From: Phytopseudomonas argentinensis
GTDB lineage: Bacteria; Pseudomonadota; Gammaproteobacteria; Pseudomonadales; Pseudomonadaceae
NCBI RefSeq assembly: GCF_900113905.1
Contig: NZ_FORC01000001.1
Span: 186,001-250,000 of the forward strand
Length of the DNA stretch: 64,000 nt
Direction: 5' to 3'
The notes below the pieces were generated by a model, which worked only from the letters and a program-made list of their open reading frames with translations, ran no database searches and was not told the DNA's origin. Both the position numbers and the translations under genes were made by a program. Within the stretch, counting starts at the first letter, position 1; each line of letters opens with the position of its first letter. Below, piece after piece: positions 19,737 to 28,966 of this stretch.

Positions 19737-19831
19737 AACATCGTCCTCATTTCATCAGTTAAATACCAGATGAGCGGCGGCCCCACCTGGTACCGACAAG
19801 GGACTCACAACTGACCAATTGCGCTGCCCCA

Positions 19832-19875
19832 TGCAGTTATTCGATGGTAGGATTGCATACCCAGAAATAACTGCA
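19832..19875. promoter_or_regulatory. Inverted repeat in the divergent promoter region of the dpd operon
   Basis: TGCAGTTAT at 19832-19840 and its exact reverse complement ATAACTGCA at 19867-19875 flank 26 bases, in the 169-base gap between two divergent operons (starts 19736 and 19906). A perfect 9-bp inverted repeat in this place is a reasonable operator candidate. No dedicated regulator gene is visible in the dpd island. Confidence 0.45.
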
Positions 19876-19905
19876 ACCCTTCAACGCAGAGATGCAGCAG
19901 TTTTT

Positions 19906-20841
19906 ATGAGCACCGTCATCATCACCAACTGCACAAACCGCAAGCGGCTCGGGGGGCAACCCCCACTGGAGCTATGCACCGCTCAGAACCAGTCGCTAGC
20001 GGCCACGGCGGCCACCTGGATACAGCAGGTAAAGGCAAGAACCTTCACTCGCCCAGCTGAGTCGCTTTACACGGGCAGGAGCGTGCAAGACGCGAAATGG
20101 GTGGCACGGAAACTTGATGCAGAACTGATGTTCGCCTCAACAGGCCTAGGTTTGATCGGGGGCGAGCAACCCTGCCCGTCTTACAATCTAACTGTCGCAG
20201 CAGAGCCCAACTCCATTCGTCCATGGCTAGCGCGTATGGGTCTGACCCCTTCAGACTGGTGGGACGCGGTCAACAATCACTGGCAGCGTCCCAATCCATT
20301 AGCGACACTTGCTAAGCGCAGAGACATTAATCGCATCCTGATAGCGCTATCCGCGAACTACATCGACCTAGTCGCGAACGATCTAGAACAGATCGCGACT
20401 GACGACCGGTCCAAACTGAGGTTCTTCACTTCACGCCCCGGTATTGAACGACTACCGAAGCAATTCCGCTCGTTGGCTATGCCTTATGACGATCGCCTTG
20501 AAAGTTCGCGATTCGCTGGCACCCGAGCCGACTTCCCACAAAGGGCTATGCGACACTTTGTCGAACTTACCAACGCCTCTACCAACCCCGTCAGTGCAGA
20601 TTACCAAGCTGTCAGCGCCGCCATGTCTGCACTCCCGCTAGTAGGCACCATAAAGAGACGTCGCGCCTCAGATGAAGAAGTGAAAGCGTTAATGATCGAA
20701 GCATGGGATGCTCAGAAGGGTAGTTCCTCTCGCCTTTTACGCTACCTGCGCGACGATGCACTGGTTGCATGCGAGCAATCTCGCTTTAGGGGTTTATGGC
20801 TTGAACTGAAAAGCCGCAGCATGCTACGGAGTATAGTATGA
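19906..20841 (+). CDS. dpdC: DpdC-like protein (conversion of dPreQ0 to dADG)
   Basis: 311 residues. The N-terminus IITNCTNRKR and the block SLYTGRSV...VARKLDAELMFASTGLGLI resemble the DUF6884-type fold that I associate with DpdC. In the Salmonella Montevideo dpd cluster, DpdC is known to be needed to hydrate 2'-deoxy-preQ0 to 2'-deoxy-7-amido-7-deazaguanosine. ATG 19906 is the start matching this N-terminus; an upstream in-frame ATG at 19819 would add 29 unlikely residues and run through the inverted repeat. Its stop overlaps the dpdB start as ATGA. The assignment rests mainly on position next to dpdB and dpdA. Confidence 0.75.
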   Translation: MSTVIITNCTNRKRLGGQPPLELCTAQNQSLAATAATWIQQVKARTFTRPAESLYTGRSVQDAKWVARKLDAELMFASTGLGLIGGEQPCPSYNLTVAAEPNSIRPWLARMGLTPSDWWDAVNNHWQRPNPLATLAKRRDINRILIALSANYIDLVANDLEQIATDDRSKLRFFTSRPGIERLPKQFRSLAMPYDDRLESSRFAGTRADFPQRAMRHFVELTNASTNPVSADYQAVSAAMSALPLVGTIKRRRASDEEVKALMIEAWDAQKGSSSRLLRYLRDDALVACEQSRFRGLWLELKSRSMLRSIV

Positions 20842-21965
20842 GCGGAAAAAATCAAGAAATTGTTGTGCGCGCACTGCGCACTACCCAAGGCGACAACCTG
20901 GATGTTTATGCACTCTTTATTCGCGGATCTGACTTGGTGCGTATTGCTGATATTAGCCGAATCTCAAGGGACGACAGTGACACCCTCAAAGGGTTTCAGC
21001 GACCCGAAATACGTAGTCATGTAAAAGGGATTATTAATTACCTGAACCAAGGTGATGTACTTTTCCCTAACGCAATTATTCTAGCACTGTCGCCCGAAAT
21101 AAAATTTATGGCATCTCGCGGCAGCAAACCTACAGGCGATGAGGGCATTGCACAGGCTGGCACCTTAAGAATCCCGCTTCATGCTGAGGGTCTTCGATCA
21201 GCCTGGATCGTTGACGGCCAACAACGTGCCTTGGCACTAGCAAAAGCAAACAATGCGGACTTACCAGTTCCAGTTGTCGGGTTCGTATCAGACAATTTAA
21301 CCACTCAGCGAGAGCAGTTCATTCTCGTCAACAAAGCCAAACCACTACCAACAAGGCTAATAAATGAACTACTACCAGAAACAGGAAGTATACTCCTGCC
21401 GCGAGAACTGAGCGCTCGAAAAGCGCCTGCCGAGTTATGCGGCTTACTAAACCGAGACCCTCGCTCGCCGTTTTATCGGCTTATAAAACTTTCTTCTGAT
21501 AGAGAGACTTCTGACGCTGTAGTCACAGATACGGCCATCATAAAGATGATCCGCACCAGCATGACCAACCCCCTTGGCGCCCTGTACCCCTACAAGTCAA
21601 ACGATGAAGAAAAAACCGACGTTGAAGCAATGTATCAACTGTTAGTTTTATTTTGGCGGGCTGTTAAAGAATGCTTCCCTAACGACTGGGCACTTGACCC
21701 TAAAGAGAGTCGCCTAATGCACTCTGCAGGCATTGCAGCTATGGGCTACATAATGGATCTCGTTTGCGCCAAGATAAGCGGACAAGACGCCAACTACAGC
21801 CTCATATGCAAAGAAGTTGAAAAAATAGCCCCCCGTTGCGCTTGGTCCTCGGGAAAGTGGCCGCTGCTCAATGTTGCTTGGAACGAAGTGCAAAGCACAC
21901 CCCAGGACATTAAGCACTTACAGGACACCCTACTTCGCATCTATATGAATAGTTCGCGCGCATGA
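20838..21965 (+). CDS. dpdB: DpdB, DGQHR-domain partner of the DNA transglycosylase
   Basis: 375 residues. GFQRPEIRSHVKGIINYLNQGD, then SAWIVDGQQRALAL near residue 130 and ILVNKAKPLPTRLINELLPE are the DndB/DpdB hallmarks. Known role: with DpdA it is required in Salmonella to place preQ0 in DNA, possibly supplying energy or DNA contact. It overlaps both neighbours by ATGA, giving a tightly coupled dpdC-dpdB-dpdA order. A second DGQHR gene at 23256 might instead be the functional DpdB; I prefer this one from its closer match to DpdB as I remember it. Confidence 0.78.
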   Translation: MSGKNQEIVVRALRTTQGDNLDVYALFIRGSDLVRIADISRISRDDSDTLKGFQRPEIRSHVKGIINYLNQGDVLFPNAIILALSPEIKFMASRGSKPTGDEGIAQAGTLRIPLHAEGLRSAWIVDGQQRALALAKANNADLPVPVVGFVSDNLTTQREQFILVNKAKPLPTRLINELLPETGSILLPRELSARKAPAELCGLLNRDPRSPFYRLIKLSSDRETSDAVVTDTAIIKMIRTSMTNPLGALYPYKSNDEEKTDVEAMYQLLVLFWRAVKECFPNDWALDPKESRLMHSAGIAAMGYIMDLVCAKISGQDANYSLICKEVEKIAPRCAWSSGKWPLLNVAWNEVQSTPQDIKHLQDTLLRIYMNSSRA

Positions 21966-23272
21966 AATTTTTATACGCTGACACACAAGATTACGTCGAT
22001 CCCGAATATGACTTCCTCAATGACCGCAACGCACCTGGAAGAAAAAGATACTGGGACGACCAATATGCCCATGAAATGATGTCACCCGCACCATATGATG
22101 GACTACTGGTGTCCATGAGCGCGGTACGTCCTGCTGCGGGTGTTTCTAACTCTAAAGTTCGTTACTCCACAGCAGAGCAGCAACGCTTCTTAAGAGAAGG
22201 CGCGCGAAAATTTCTTCGCCTGAGTGAACAGAAGTTTAAAGACACCATGGTAATGGGTGACTGCGGTGCATTTGCTTACGTAGAACACCCCATACCTGCC
22301 TATGCTCCTGCCGAAGTAGTAGATTTCTATGCAGATGGAGGCTTCACTCACGGATGCTCTCCTGACCACATCATTTTTAATTGTGACTCAAGCAACCCGC
22401 CTGCAGAAGATCAAGACGACGATATAATCTATCGTTACAATGTAACGCTTGATAATGCAAAAGAATTTCTTCGTCTAACGAACGAGGCAGGTAGACCTTT
22501 TGAACCCCTCGGAGCCGTTCAAGGCTGGTCGCCTAAGAGCATGGCAGCAGCTGCAAAATCGCTTGAGGATATGGGGTATCGGTACCTAGCTATTGGTGGA
22601 TTGGTCCCTCTAAAGGTGGAGCAGATACATGAAGTATTGAAGGAACTTCGAGCGACTATCAAGGCGGAGACTAATATTCACTTACTAGGCTTTGCCAAAG
22701 CTGAGCGAATCCACGAGTTCACTAACTATGGCATCACAAGCTTCGATTCGACGTCCCCTCTCATTCGAGCATTTAAAGACGCAAAATCAAATTACTACCT
22801 AGAAAACACAACAAGCAAGCTAGATTATTACACAGCAATTAGGATCCCCCAAGCAATAGAGAACCCAAAACTACTGCAAGGTATTAAACGGGGTATTCTC
22901 AGCGCGGAAGCACTTCAAGAAAAAGAAGCCATAGCACTAAAGACCTTGCGCCATTACGACAAAGGTTTAGCTGATTACGAGGCAACCATCAGCGCACTAA
23001 CCGACTATTTACGACTTACCCTTTCAGGCTCAATTTCATCTACTGAAGAACTTGAGAAGGAAGTAGCCAAGAGCATTCGCCTGATAACACCTACTCTTAT
23101 AGATAAGCCTTGGAAAAAATGCCAATGTTCTATCTGTCAGTCGGCAGGAGTCGAAACGATAATATTCAGGGCAAGCAATAGAAATAAGCGTCGAGGGTTC
23201 CATAATCTGGGCGTATACCATCGACACCTACAACGCACTCTAGAAAAGGCAAGAAATGATCTATCGATTTAA
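21962..23272 (+). CDS. dpdA: DpdA, TGT-like DNA guanine transglycosylase
   Basis: 436 residues with a tRNA-guanine-transglycosylase-like barrel. Asp100 lies in MGDCGAFAYV, matching the TGT active-site MTDSGGF loop. GAVQGWSPKSM and YLAIGGLVPL match TGT substrate loops. Asp262 in ITSFDSTSP is the expected nucleophile. Near residues 380-420 a zinc site CxCxxC is followed by FHNLGVYHRHL. DpdA is known to exchange guanine in DNA for preQ0. The downstream que genes supply preQ0. Catalytic residues appear intact, so the modification side should work. Confidence 0.93.
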   Translation: MKFLYADTQDYVDPEYDFLNDRNAPGRKRYWDDQYAHEMMSPAPYDGLLVSMSAVRPAAGVSNSKVRYSTAEQQRFLREGARKFLRLSEQKFKDTMVMGDCGAFAYVEHPIPAYAPAEVVDFYADGGFTHGCSPDHIIFNCDSSNPPAEDQDDDIIYRYNVTLDNAKEFLRLTNEAGRPFEPLGAVQGWSPKSMAAAAKSLEDMGYRYLAIGGLVPLKVEQIHEVLKELRATIKAETNIHLLGFAKAERIHEFTNYGITSFDSTSPLIRAFKDAKSNYYLENTTSKLDYYTAIRIPQAIENPKLLQGIKRGILSAEALQEKEAIALKTLRHYDKGLADYEATISALTDYLRLTLSGSISSTEELEKEVAKSIRLITPTLIDKPWKKCQCSICQSAGVETIIFRASNRNKRRGFHNLGVYHRHLQRTLEKARNDLSI

Positions 23273-24329
23273 AGGCATCCGAGCAAAGCAAGCGCCCAAC
23301 CATGACGTCTTTACTTTTGCCGCGACCCCGAAAGAAATTCTTGCCTTCTCGGAAATCGAAAGGATCGGCCGAAATGAAGAAGGCCATTTACGCGGATTCC
23401 AACGTCATCAGGTCGCCTCTCATATTCAGGAAATTCGTGACTATCTTCTTCGCGAGGACGCCCTTTTACCGAACGCTGTGATTCTTGCGTTTCTAGATGG
23501 AGTTACCATAAAAGATGTGGGGGATAGCATTGTTGAGGTAGTAGTAGATTGCACTGAGCAAAAGCCTGGATTCGTGGTCGATGGGCAGCAGCGCCTCAGT
23601 GCATTAGCCACAATGGAGAAAGGTGAGTTCCAGGTATTCGTTTCAGCATTAATTTGCAAAGACTACAACGAACTGAGACAACAGTTTGTTCTTATTAACA
23701 ATGCGCGCCCACTACCGAAATCCCTAATATATGAATTACTCCCTTCAGTTGATGGATTGCCAGAACGATTTACTAAACGGAAGTATGCCGCACGCATTAT
23801 CGACCTTCTTAACTCGACTCCTGGCTCTTCGCTTTTCTGCGAAGTCAAGCAACACACCAATCCAAGAGGAATGTTGAGCGATACGGCAATGCAAAAATTA
23901 GTTATGAACTCTGTCAGCGATGGAGCGATTCAACAATTAATGCAACACGAAGACTTCGAGGGACGCTCATTTGAGATCATCAACAATTTCTTCCATGCCG
24001 TAAAGACTGTATTTGGACCCGAATGGAGCGGCCTAAGCCCAAGGCACTCCAGATTAAAACACGGCGCAGGAATAATTTCCCTTGGCTTCGTAATGGACGA
24101 AATTTACGCTAAGCACGGTACATCCAAGAAAGATGGATTCATTGACGGGCTAAACTTACTTAAAAAACATACTGCCTGGACCAGTGGACAATGGAAATTT
24201 TCTGAGAGTGATATTCGTCCTTGGAATGGCGTTCAGAACACACCGAGCGATATCGCACTACTTTCAGATTTCTTAACTCAAAAAATCAGAAAAGAATACC
24301 GACAGAAACAAACCGATATGAAGCTTTAA
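23256..24329 (+). CDS. Second DGQHR-domain (DndB/DpdB-like) protein in the dpd operon
   Basis: 357 residues with [14 protein letters not shown] near 110 and [18 protein letters not shown] near 150. It is a clear full-length paralogue of the protein at 18690 and only a distant one of dpdB at 20838. The start overlaps the dpdA end by 17 bases, so it is translated with it. In some clusters a DGQHR gene directly follows dpdA, so this could be the working DpdB, or one that sets sequence specificity. I cannot decide between these. Confidence 0.85.
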   Translation: MIYRFKGIRAKQAPNHDVFTFAATPKEILAFSEIERIGRNEEGHLRGFQRHQVASHIQEIRDYLLREDALLPNAVILAFLDGVTIKDVGDSIVEVVVDCTEQKPGFVVDGQQRLSALATMEKGEFQVFVSALICKDYNELRQQFVLINNARPLPKSLIYELLPSVDGLPERFTKRKYAARIIDLLNSTPGSSLFCEVKQHTNPRGMLSDTAMQKLVMNSVSDGAIQQLMQHEDFEGRSFEIINNFFHAVKTVFGPEWSGLSPRHSRLKHGAGIISLGFVMDEIYAKHGTSKKDGFIDGLNLLKKHTAWTSGQWKFSESDIRPWNGVQNTPSDIALLSDFLTQKIRKEYRQKQTDMKL

Positions 24330-24340
24330 TGGAGGTCACT

Positions 24341-25045
24341 ATGCACAAGAACGCACTGGTTCTGTTCTCCGGCGGTCAAGACTCCACGACCTGCCTTGCT
24401 TGGGCATTAGATCGATACGATCATGTTGAAACGATAGGCTTCGATTACGGGCAACGCCACAATGTAGAACTTGAGTGCAGGCGTCAGGTTCTTCAGCGCC
24501 TTCGCACTGACTATCCCCGCTGGGGAGAAAAATTAGGGGACGATCACTTCCTTGACCTGAAACTTCTTGGCCAGATCAGCGATACCGCGATGACATCTGA
24601 GAAGGAGATCGAGTTCAAGGAGAACGGCCTCCCCAACACCTTCGTCCCCGGACGTAATCTGCTGTTCTTTACCTTTGCTGCCGCCATTGCCTATCGAAGA
24701 GGGCTTAGCGTGCTTGTGGGCGGGATGTGTGAGACGGACTACTCAGGCTATCCAGATTGTCGAGACAACACCCTGAAATCGTTGCAGGTCTCTCTCGGCC
24801 TTGGCATGGACATGCCGTTGGTTATTGAGACCCCTTTGATGTGGCTGGATAAAAAAGAGACTTGGGAGTTAGCCAAAAGCCTTGGCGGATCTAGTTTTGT
24901 AGAACTAGTTCAAGAAGAGACCCATACCTGTTATCTAGGAGACCGCCAACGCAGACATGACTGGGGATATGGCTGCAACGAATGCCCTGCTTGTGAGTTG
25001 CGCCGGACCGGCTTCGAAGCATTCAAGCGAGACAATGACGCATGA
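24341..25045 (+). CDS. queC: QueC, 7-cyano-7-deazaguanine (preQ0) synthase
   Basis: 234 residues. N-terminal PP-loop [16 protein letters not shown], then [30 protein letters not shown] and the C-terminal zinc site with cysteines in [16 protein letters not shown]. QueC turns 7-carboxy-7-deazaguanine into preQ0 with ATP and ammonia. ATG 24341 has GGAGG six bases upstream. It is the first of three que genes in the dpd operon, a dedicated preQ0 supply for DpdA. Confidence 0.95.
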   Translation: MHKNALVLFSGGQDSTTCLAWALDRYDHVETIGFDYGQRHNVELECRRQVLQRLRTDYPRWGEKLGDDHFLDLKLLGQISDTAMTSEKEIEFKENGLPNTFVPGRNLLFFTFAAAIAYRRGLSVLVGGMCETDYSGYPDCRDNTLKSLQVSLGLGMDMPLVIETPLMWLDKKETWELAKSLGGSSFVELVQEETHTCYLGDRQRRHDWGYGCNECPACELRRTGFEAFKRDNDA

Positions 25046-25674
25046 CCTACAGCGTCAAAGAGATCTTCTACACCCTGCAAGGCGAAGGGCTTCGGGCTGG
25101 CAGACCAGCCGTGTTCTGTCGATTTGCAGGTTGTAATCTTTGGAGTGGTCGGGAAATTGACCGGTCAAGGGCCGTTTGTCAGTTCTGTGACACCGATTTC
25201 GTGGGCACCAACGGAACCTTGGGGGGCAAGTACTTGACTGCAGAGGCCTTGGCCGAGCGAGTTTCCTCGCTATGGCCAGTTGCCCAAGAGCATCGCTATG
25301 TCGTGCTCACAGGAGGCGAACCGTTAATGCAGGTCGATGAAACCCTGATTGCATCACTGCATGATCAGGGATTCGAAATCGCTGTCGAGACCAATGGGAC
25401 CATTCTGGCACCGGCGGGGATCGATTGGATTTGTGTTAGCCCTAAAGCTGGGGCCGACTGGGTGCAGCGTAGTGGCCACGAATTAAAACTCGTCTATCCG
25501 CAGCCTGGCCTACTCCCAGATGCCATCTCTGATAGCGACTTTCAGTACTACCTACTGCAACCTATGGATGGGCCAATGCAGAAACAAAATACCCGCTCCG
25601 CCATTGCCTATTGTCAGGCCAATACTAAATGGCGACTTTCCGTACAAACACACAAGATATTGGAGATCCGCTGA
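25042..25674 (+). CDS. queE: QueE, 7-carboxy-7-deazaguanine synthase (radical SAM)
   Basis: 210 residues. The FeS motif is the expanded C-x14-C-x2-C type: [13 protein letters not shown], then [12 protein letters not shown], as known in the Burkholderia-type Que[20 protein letters not shown] and SVQTHK match the SAM and substrate regions. It converts carboxy-tetrahydropterin to 7-carboxy-7-deazaguanine. It overlaps queC by ATGA and touches queD. Confidence 0.95.
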   Translation: MTYSVKEIFYTLQGEGLRAGRPAVFCRFAGCNLWSGREIDRSRAVCQFCDTDFVGTNGTLGGKYLTAEALAERVSSLWPVAQEHRYVVLTGGEPLMQVDETLIASLHDQGFEIAVETNGTILAPAGIDWICVSPKAGADWVQRSGHELKLVYPQPGLLPDAISDSDFQYYLLQPMDGPMQKQNTRSAIAYCQANTKWRLSVQTHKILEIR

Positions 25675-26114
25675 TGTCCACGCCTGTAGCTGCTCCTCCT
25701 TCTCCTTCTTCCGCCGCTGAGACCATGGTCAATTCGAATAGCAAGACGGTCTGCGAATTGTCGCAGCGGTTCTTCTTCGAGGCTGCCCATACGTTGAATC
25801 GTGACATAGAGACTGAGAGTAGCCGCCGCATCCATGGACATACCTATGAAGCGGAGGTCACCGTCGCAGGTCAACCAGATGCCACTACCGGCATGCTAAT
25901 TGACCTAGGCTACCTACGAAGTGAGATTGCCCGTGTTCGCGAGATGCTCGATCACCGACTACTTGACGAGGTGCAGGATCTGGGGCCGGCCACAATCGAA
26001 AACCTGTGTGCTTTTATCCGTAAACAACTTGAAGATTCAGTGCCTAGCCTATGCGCCGTGATGGTCGAACGTCGCCTCAGCGGTGACCGCTGCGTGTTAC
26101 GCTGGACGCGGTAG
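25674..26114 (+). CDS. queD: QueD-like 6-carboxytetrahydropterin synthase
   Basis: 146 residues with a loose Ser/Pro-rich N-terminal 20-25 residues, then the PTPS fold: FFFEAAHTL and RRIHGHTYEAEV give the zinc histidines, LDHRLLDEV and PATIENLCAFI complete the active site. In canonical QueD a catalytic Cys precedes the HGH by four residues (CxxxHGH); here that position is Ser (SRRIHGH). Activity is therefore uncertain; the gene may be a QueD2-type paralogue or a weak enzyme backed by the host QueD. The start overlaps the queE stop as TGATG. It is the last gene of the plus-strand dpd operon. Confidence 0.88.
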   Translation: MSTPVAAPPSPSSAAETMVNSNSKTVCELSQRFFFEAAHTLNRDIETESSRRIHGHTYEAEVTVAGQPDATTGMLIDLGYLRSEIARVREMLDHRLLDEVQDLGPATIENLCAFIRKQLEDSVPSLCAVMVERRLSGDRCVLRWTR

Positions 26115-26249
26115 ACTTTGATCACATAGGCAACGCTGACGGATTGCTCACTCGACAACCCGTCAGGCAACACGCATGTCGAGTCGAAGCAACTCTGCAT
26201 GCTCGCCGAACGATGACGCAGAACGCTTGGCCTTTATAAATTCACCTCA

Positions 26250-28433
26250 TCACTCCGAAGTAGAATTTACGCAACTTTTGCAGAATGCTTCAATGATACT
26301 TGATGCGCCTTTTCCTAAGGGATAGATCAAATCCTGTCTTATCCGACTCACAGGATAGAAGGCTTGATGCTTCGCGCTACCGGCAACAAACAAGAAGTAA
26401 TTAGCTTTTTTGGCTAAATTCTGCAAAGCCGGGGTCGCAGTGTGATCATGATTGAGTTCCACTCGCAGCCCTTCGAACATGCCTTCCAGTACCGTTTTAG
26501 CCCGCCGCGCGGCGCCTTCAGTAAGGCTGTAGATAGCCAGCAGCCTACCCGATAGCTTTCTTGTTTGGACGTCAAGATCAGCATCGCCTCCTTCAGCAGC
26601 GAGTGGCGGATAACTCGCTTCATTGCTCTCACCAAATATCTCTCTGGCCAGACTCTTGGTGAGCAAACGCTGCGCTAACTCGAGACGAGTCCAGCGACTC
26701 AAGGCGAACCCTTGAAGTACCAACCAGAGCTTTTGCAACTCTTGCTGCCCCGGTTGAGTCTCGTCCAGGAGCAACTCGACAATCTCGAGCACTTCCGAAT
26801 AAGAACTAACCGAACCGCCCTTCTCCCATAACAACTCCAAGGATTCCCCTAGGCGAGCACGGTCGCCGATTTGGCTAGGGCGGGACAAGAAGCGCTGCAC
26901 AATCTGCCCTGCCAGTTGTATGTCCGACGGATTAACCAAATCATCGAGCGCCAGCAGCTCCAGCCACTCCAACCAGAATTGCCCGGAGCAGAGGATTTCA
27001 CGACGATCCAGCCAGTCAAGCAATAGCGGCAAGCTGTCTCGCAACAATAGCGAAGTACTGGCATCGCCATGCAGACACTGACTCAACTGAGCCTCCGAGA
27101 AGGACTCTATTGACCAACTCTGGCTCTCCTCCTGCAGCTCATGAATCAGGGCTTCTGGGTCAGTAGAAGCCTCCTTCAGGCGTTCTAGCCATCCCTTCCA
27201 ACCAAGTTCCCTACTACCATCGAAGAGTTGGCATATACCTTGCCACACCGACTGCAGACGTGGATAAATGTAGAGTCCATTCTTTAACTCCTCGGGTGCC
27301 TCCTGCACTGCGACCCAGATCTCGCGTAACTCTTCCATGGAGGCAGATAGCGAGCCTTCGAGCACCAGTCGCAGATCGTTGAAGGTCTGGGGAGATGCGA
27401 CTTTTTGCAGCGAAGGGATTGCCGCGATGGTTGGCGCTACCGGGGTCTTGGTCGGCAAATTTGCCCAGTCGTGCAATCCGCAAATCCAGGCCGGATCAAT
27501 GAAGTCAGGAAGACCATCAAGGCCATCGGAGAAGCCCAATGCCCCGGCGCCTATCGCCCAGAGTTTCCAGTCGGATACAAAGCATTCGCGGGCCTCCAGG
27601 GGAGGCCGATTGGCAAAAAGAGGGCTGATCGGCTGACATAGAAGATGTATATGTTCTAGGGGGACCTCGCCAAACGCTGCTGGCTCCAGCAAGCGATCAC
27701 CGCCTAAATTACCTATGGCACGCAATAGAACCCGAACCAGTTGGGCAGGCAGTCTCCCGCCCAGCATATCTACTAGTCGGGGATGTCCTAGAATGTCCGA
27801 CCAACGACGCTCAGCCTCCCAGGCCTGCAACTCCAGAGAGATCAAGTTTCGCTGACTGAAATTGCCTGTCGTTTTGAGTTCGTCAAAAAAGCGCGATGCT
27901 TTCGAACCATCCCTGGACTGACAAGCGGCGAAGAAATCCCGCAGGATCCGCCCAATTGGCCGCTTCACCACAGCGGTTACTGGCGGCCGTTGCTGGTAGA
28001 GATCCAGCACCGATGCCAACGCTTGAAACACACGTTTACGTAAAGCGAAGTCGCTCTGCGACTGGCGCAACAAATTTACTTTGAGAAGCCCTGCAGGTGC
28101 CTGCTGTAATAGAATCTGTTCGATTTTTCCCCGGGCTACCTTAATCAATGGAAACTCTGAATACGTATCCGCTGCTCCCAGCACCGCTTGTAGTATTTGT
28201 CGCAACTCCTCTAAAGATCGCCTGTCGCGTTCAGCACCATAGAAATAAAGTTCGCCGCCGCGACTAACCGGGAGCAGCAACGGCCATTTTCCCTCGATTG
28301 CTGAAGACACGAGTGGCTTGAGTAGATCCTGAAACTTTGGGTCGTACGGGTTAGTCAGCGAAAGCACTCGATCAAGATCGATTTGATTGTCTTCAGTGAA
28401 AAAATTCCGAAGCCAATCTGGTGGGATACTCAT
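26250..28433 (-). CDS. dpdD: DpdD-like protein
   Basis: 727 residues, helical and leucine-rich throughout, with no catalytic motif I recognise and no membrane segment. Assigned as DpdD from length and from its place at the end of the dpdE-to-dpdK operon; in Salmonella DpdD is linked to the restriction phenotype. It overlaps dpdK by 4 bases. It converges with queD across 135 bases; no strong hairpin terminator with a T-run was seen there. Confidence 0.75.
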   Translation of the reverse strand: MSIPPDWLRNFFTEDNQIDLDRVLSLTNPYDPKFQDLLKPLVSSAIEGKWPLLLPVSRGGELYFYGAERDRRSLEELRQILQAVLGAADTYSEFPLIKVARGKIEQILLQQAPAGLLKVNLLRQSQSDFALRKRVFQALASVLDLYQQRPPVTAVVKRPIGRILRDFFAACQSRDGSKASRFFDELKTTGNFSQRNLISLELQAWEAERRWSDILGHPRLVDMLGGRLPAQLVRVLLRAIGNLGGDRLLEPAAFGEVPLEHIHLLCQPISPLFANRPPLEARECFVSDWKLWAIGAGALGFSDGLDGLPDFIDPAWICGLHDWANLPTKTPVAPTIAAIPSLQKVASPQTFNDLRLVLEGSLSASMEELREIWVAVQEAPEELKNGLYIYPRLQSVWQGICQLFDGSRELGWKGWLERLKEASTDPEALIHELQEESQSWSIESFSEAQLSQCLHGDASTSLLLRDSLPLLLDWLDRREILCSGQFWLEWLELLALDDLVNPSDIQLAGQIVQRFLSRPSQIGDRARLGESLELLWEKGGSVSSYSEVLEIVELLLDETQPGQQELQKLWLVLQGFALSRWTRLELAQRLLTKSLAREIFGESNEASYPPLAAEGGDADLDVQTRKLSGRLLAIYSLTEGAARRAKTVLEGMFEGLRVELNHDHTATPALQNLAKKANYFLFVAGSAKHQAFYPVSRIRQDLIYPLGKGASSIIEAFCKSCVNSTSE

Positions 28434-28957
28434 ATATCGGCCTCGAAACGATAATGATTTTTGAATTCAAGAAACGCATCGGATATAACCTGTGCGTCTT
28501 GTGTCAGAGTCACATGTTCATCGTTTCGTTGCGTACCGCTGAATGTGTAGTTCAAGGACCCCTTAAGAAACCCCGATCGGGTCAAAAAGCCCTTCGAATG
28601 CAGGGTGTCACTGATCAGGTAGTGAAAGTCCGGATTGTCGCCGAGACGATTTTCAAGGCCACGGACAAAATAGCGACTGGAGTCTACATTGCGGGTTGCG
28701 ATTCTCAAGGTACAGCCCCCCGTGACCGCCCGCGCCAATAACTCGCTGAACGAAACGGTTCGACTACCCCACTTGGGTTCCAATGAATTCCATTGCCCTG
28801 AGCGATTATCCAGTAAAGGAAAATCGCTCAACCAAGGTGATACAAGCCAGATCTCGTCTGGATTGATCAGCAAAGACGCCAGCATAGTGCTTAGCACTTC
28901 ACGAAACTGTCTACGCCCCAGAGGTCCATGCAGAAAAATCTGCCGCTGCTCATTCAT
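28430..28957 (-). CDS. dpdK: DpdK, phospholipase-D-type nuclease
   Basis: 175 residues. One HKD-like motif, LHSKGFLTRSGFLKGSLNYT, lies in the second half, and LVSPWLSDFPLL in the first half matches PLD-fold proteins such as BfiI-type nucleases, which dimerise to form one active site. Probably the DNA-cleaving component of the dpd restriction arm; this is inference from the fold and from the restriction phenotype reported for dpdK. It lies 9 bases after dpdJ and overlaps dpdD. Confidence 0.85.
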   Translation of the reverse strand: MNEQRQIFLHGPLGRRQFREVLSTMLASLLINPDEIWLVSPWLSDFPLLDNRSGQWNSLEPKWGSRTVSFSELLARAVTGGCTLRIATRNVDSSRYFVRGLENRLGDNPDFHYLISDTLHSKGFLTRSGFLKGSLNYTFSGTQRNDEHVTLTQDAQVISDAFLEFKNHYRFEADI

Positions 28958-28966
28958 AGCGCGCCC

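Noticed and set aside
15990..24329. A phosphorothioate (Dnd) system, suggested by the DndB-like proteins
   Set aside because: No DndA, DndC, DndD or DndE homologue is present; TGT-like DpdA and the que genes identify the system as dpd.
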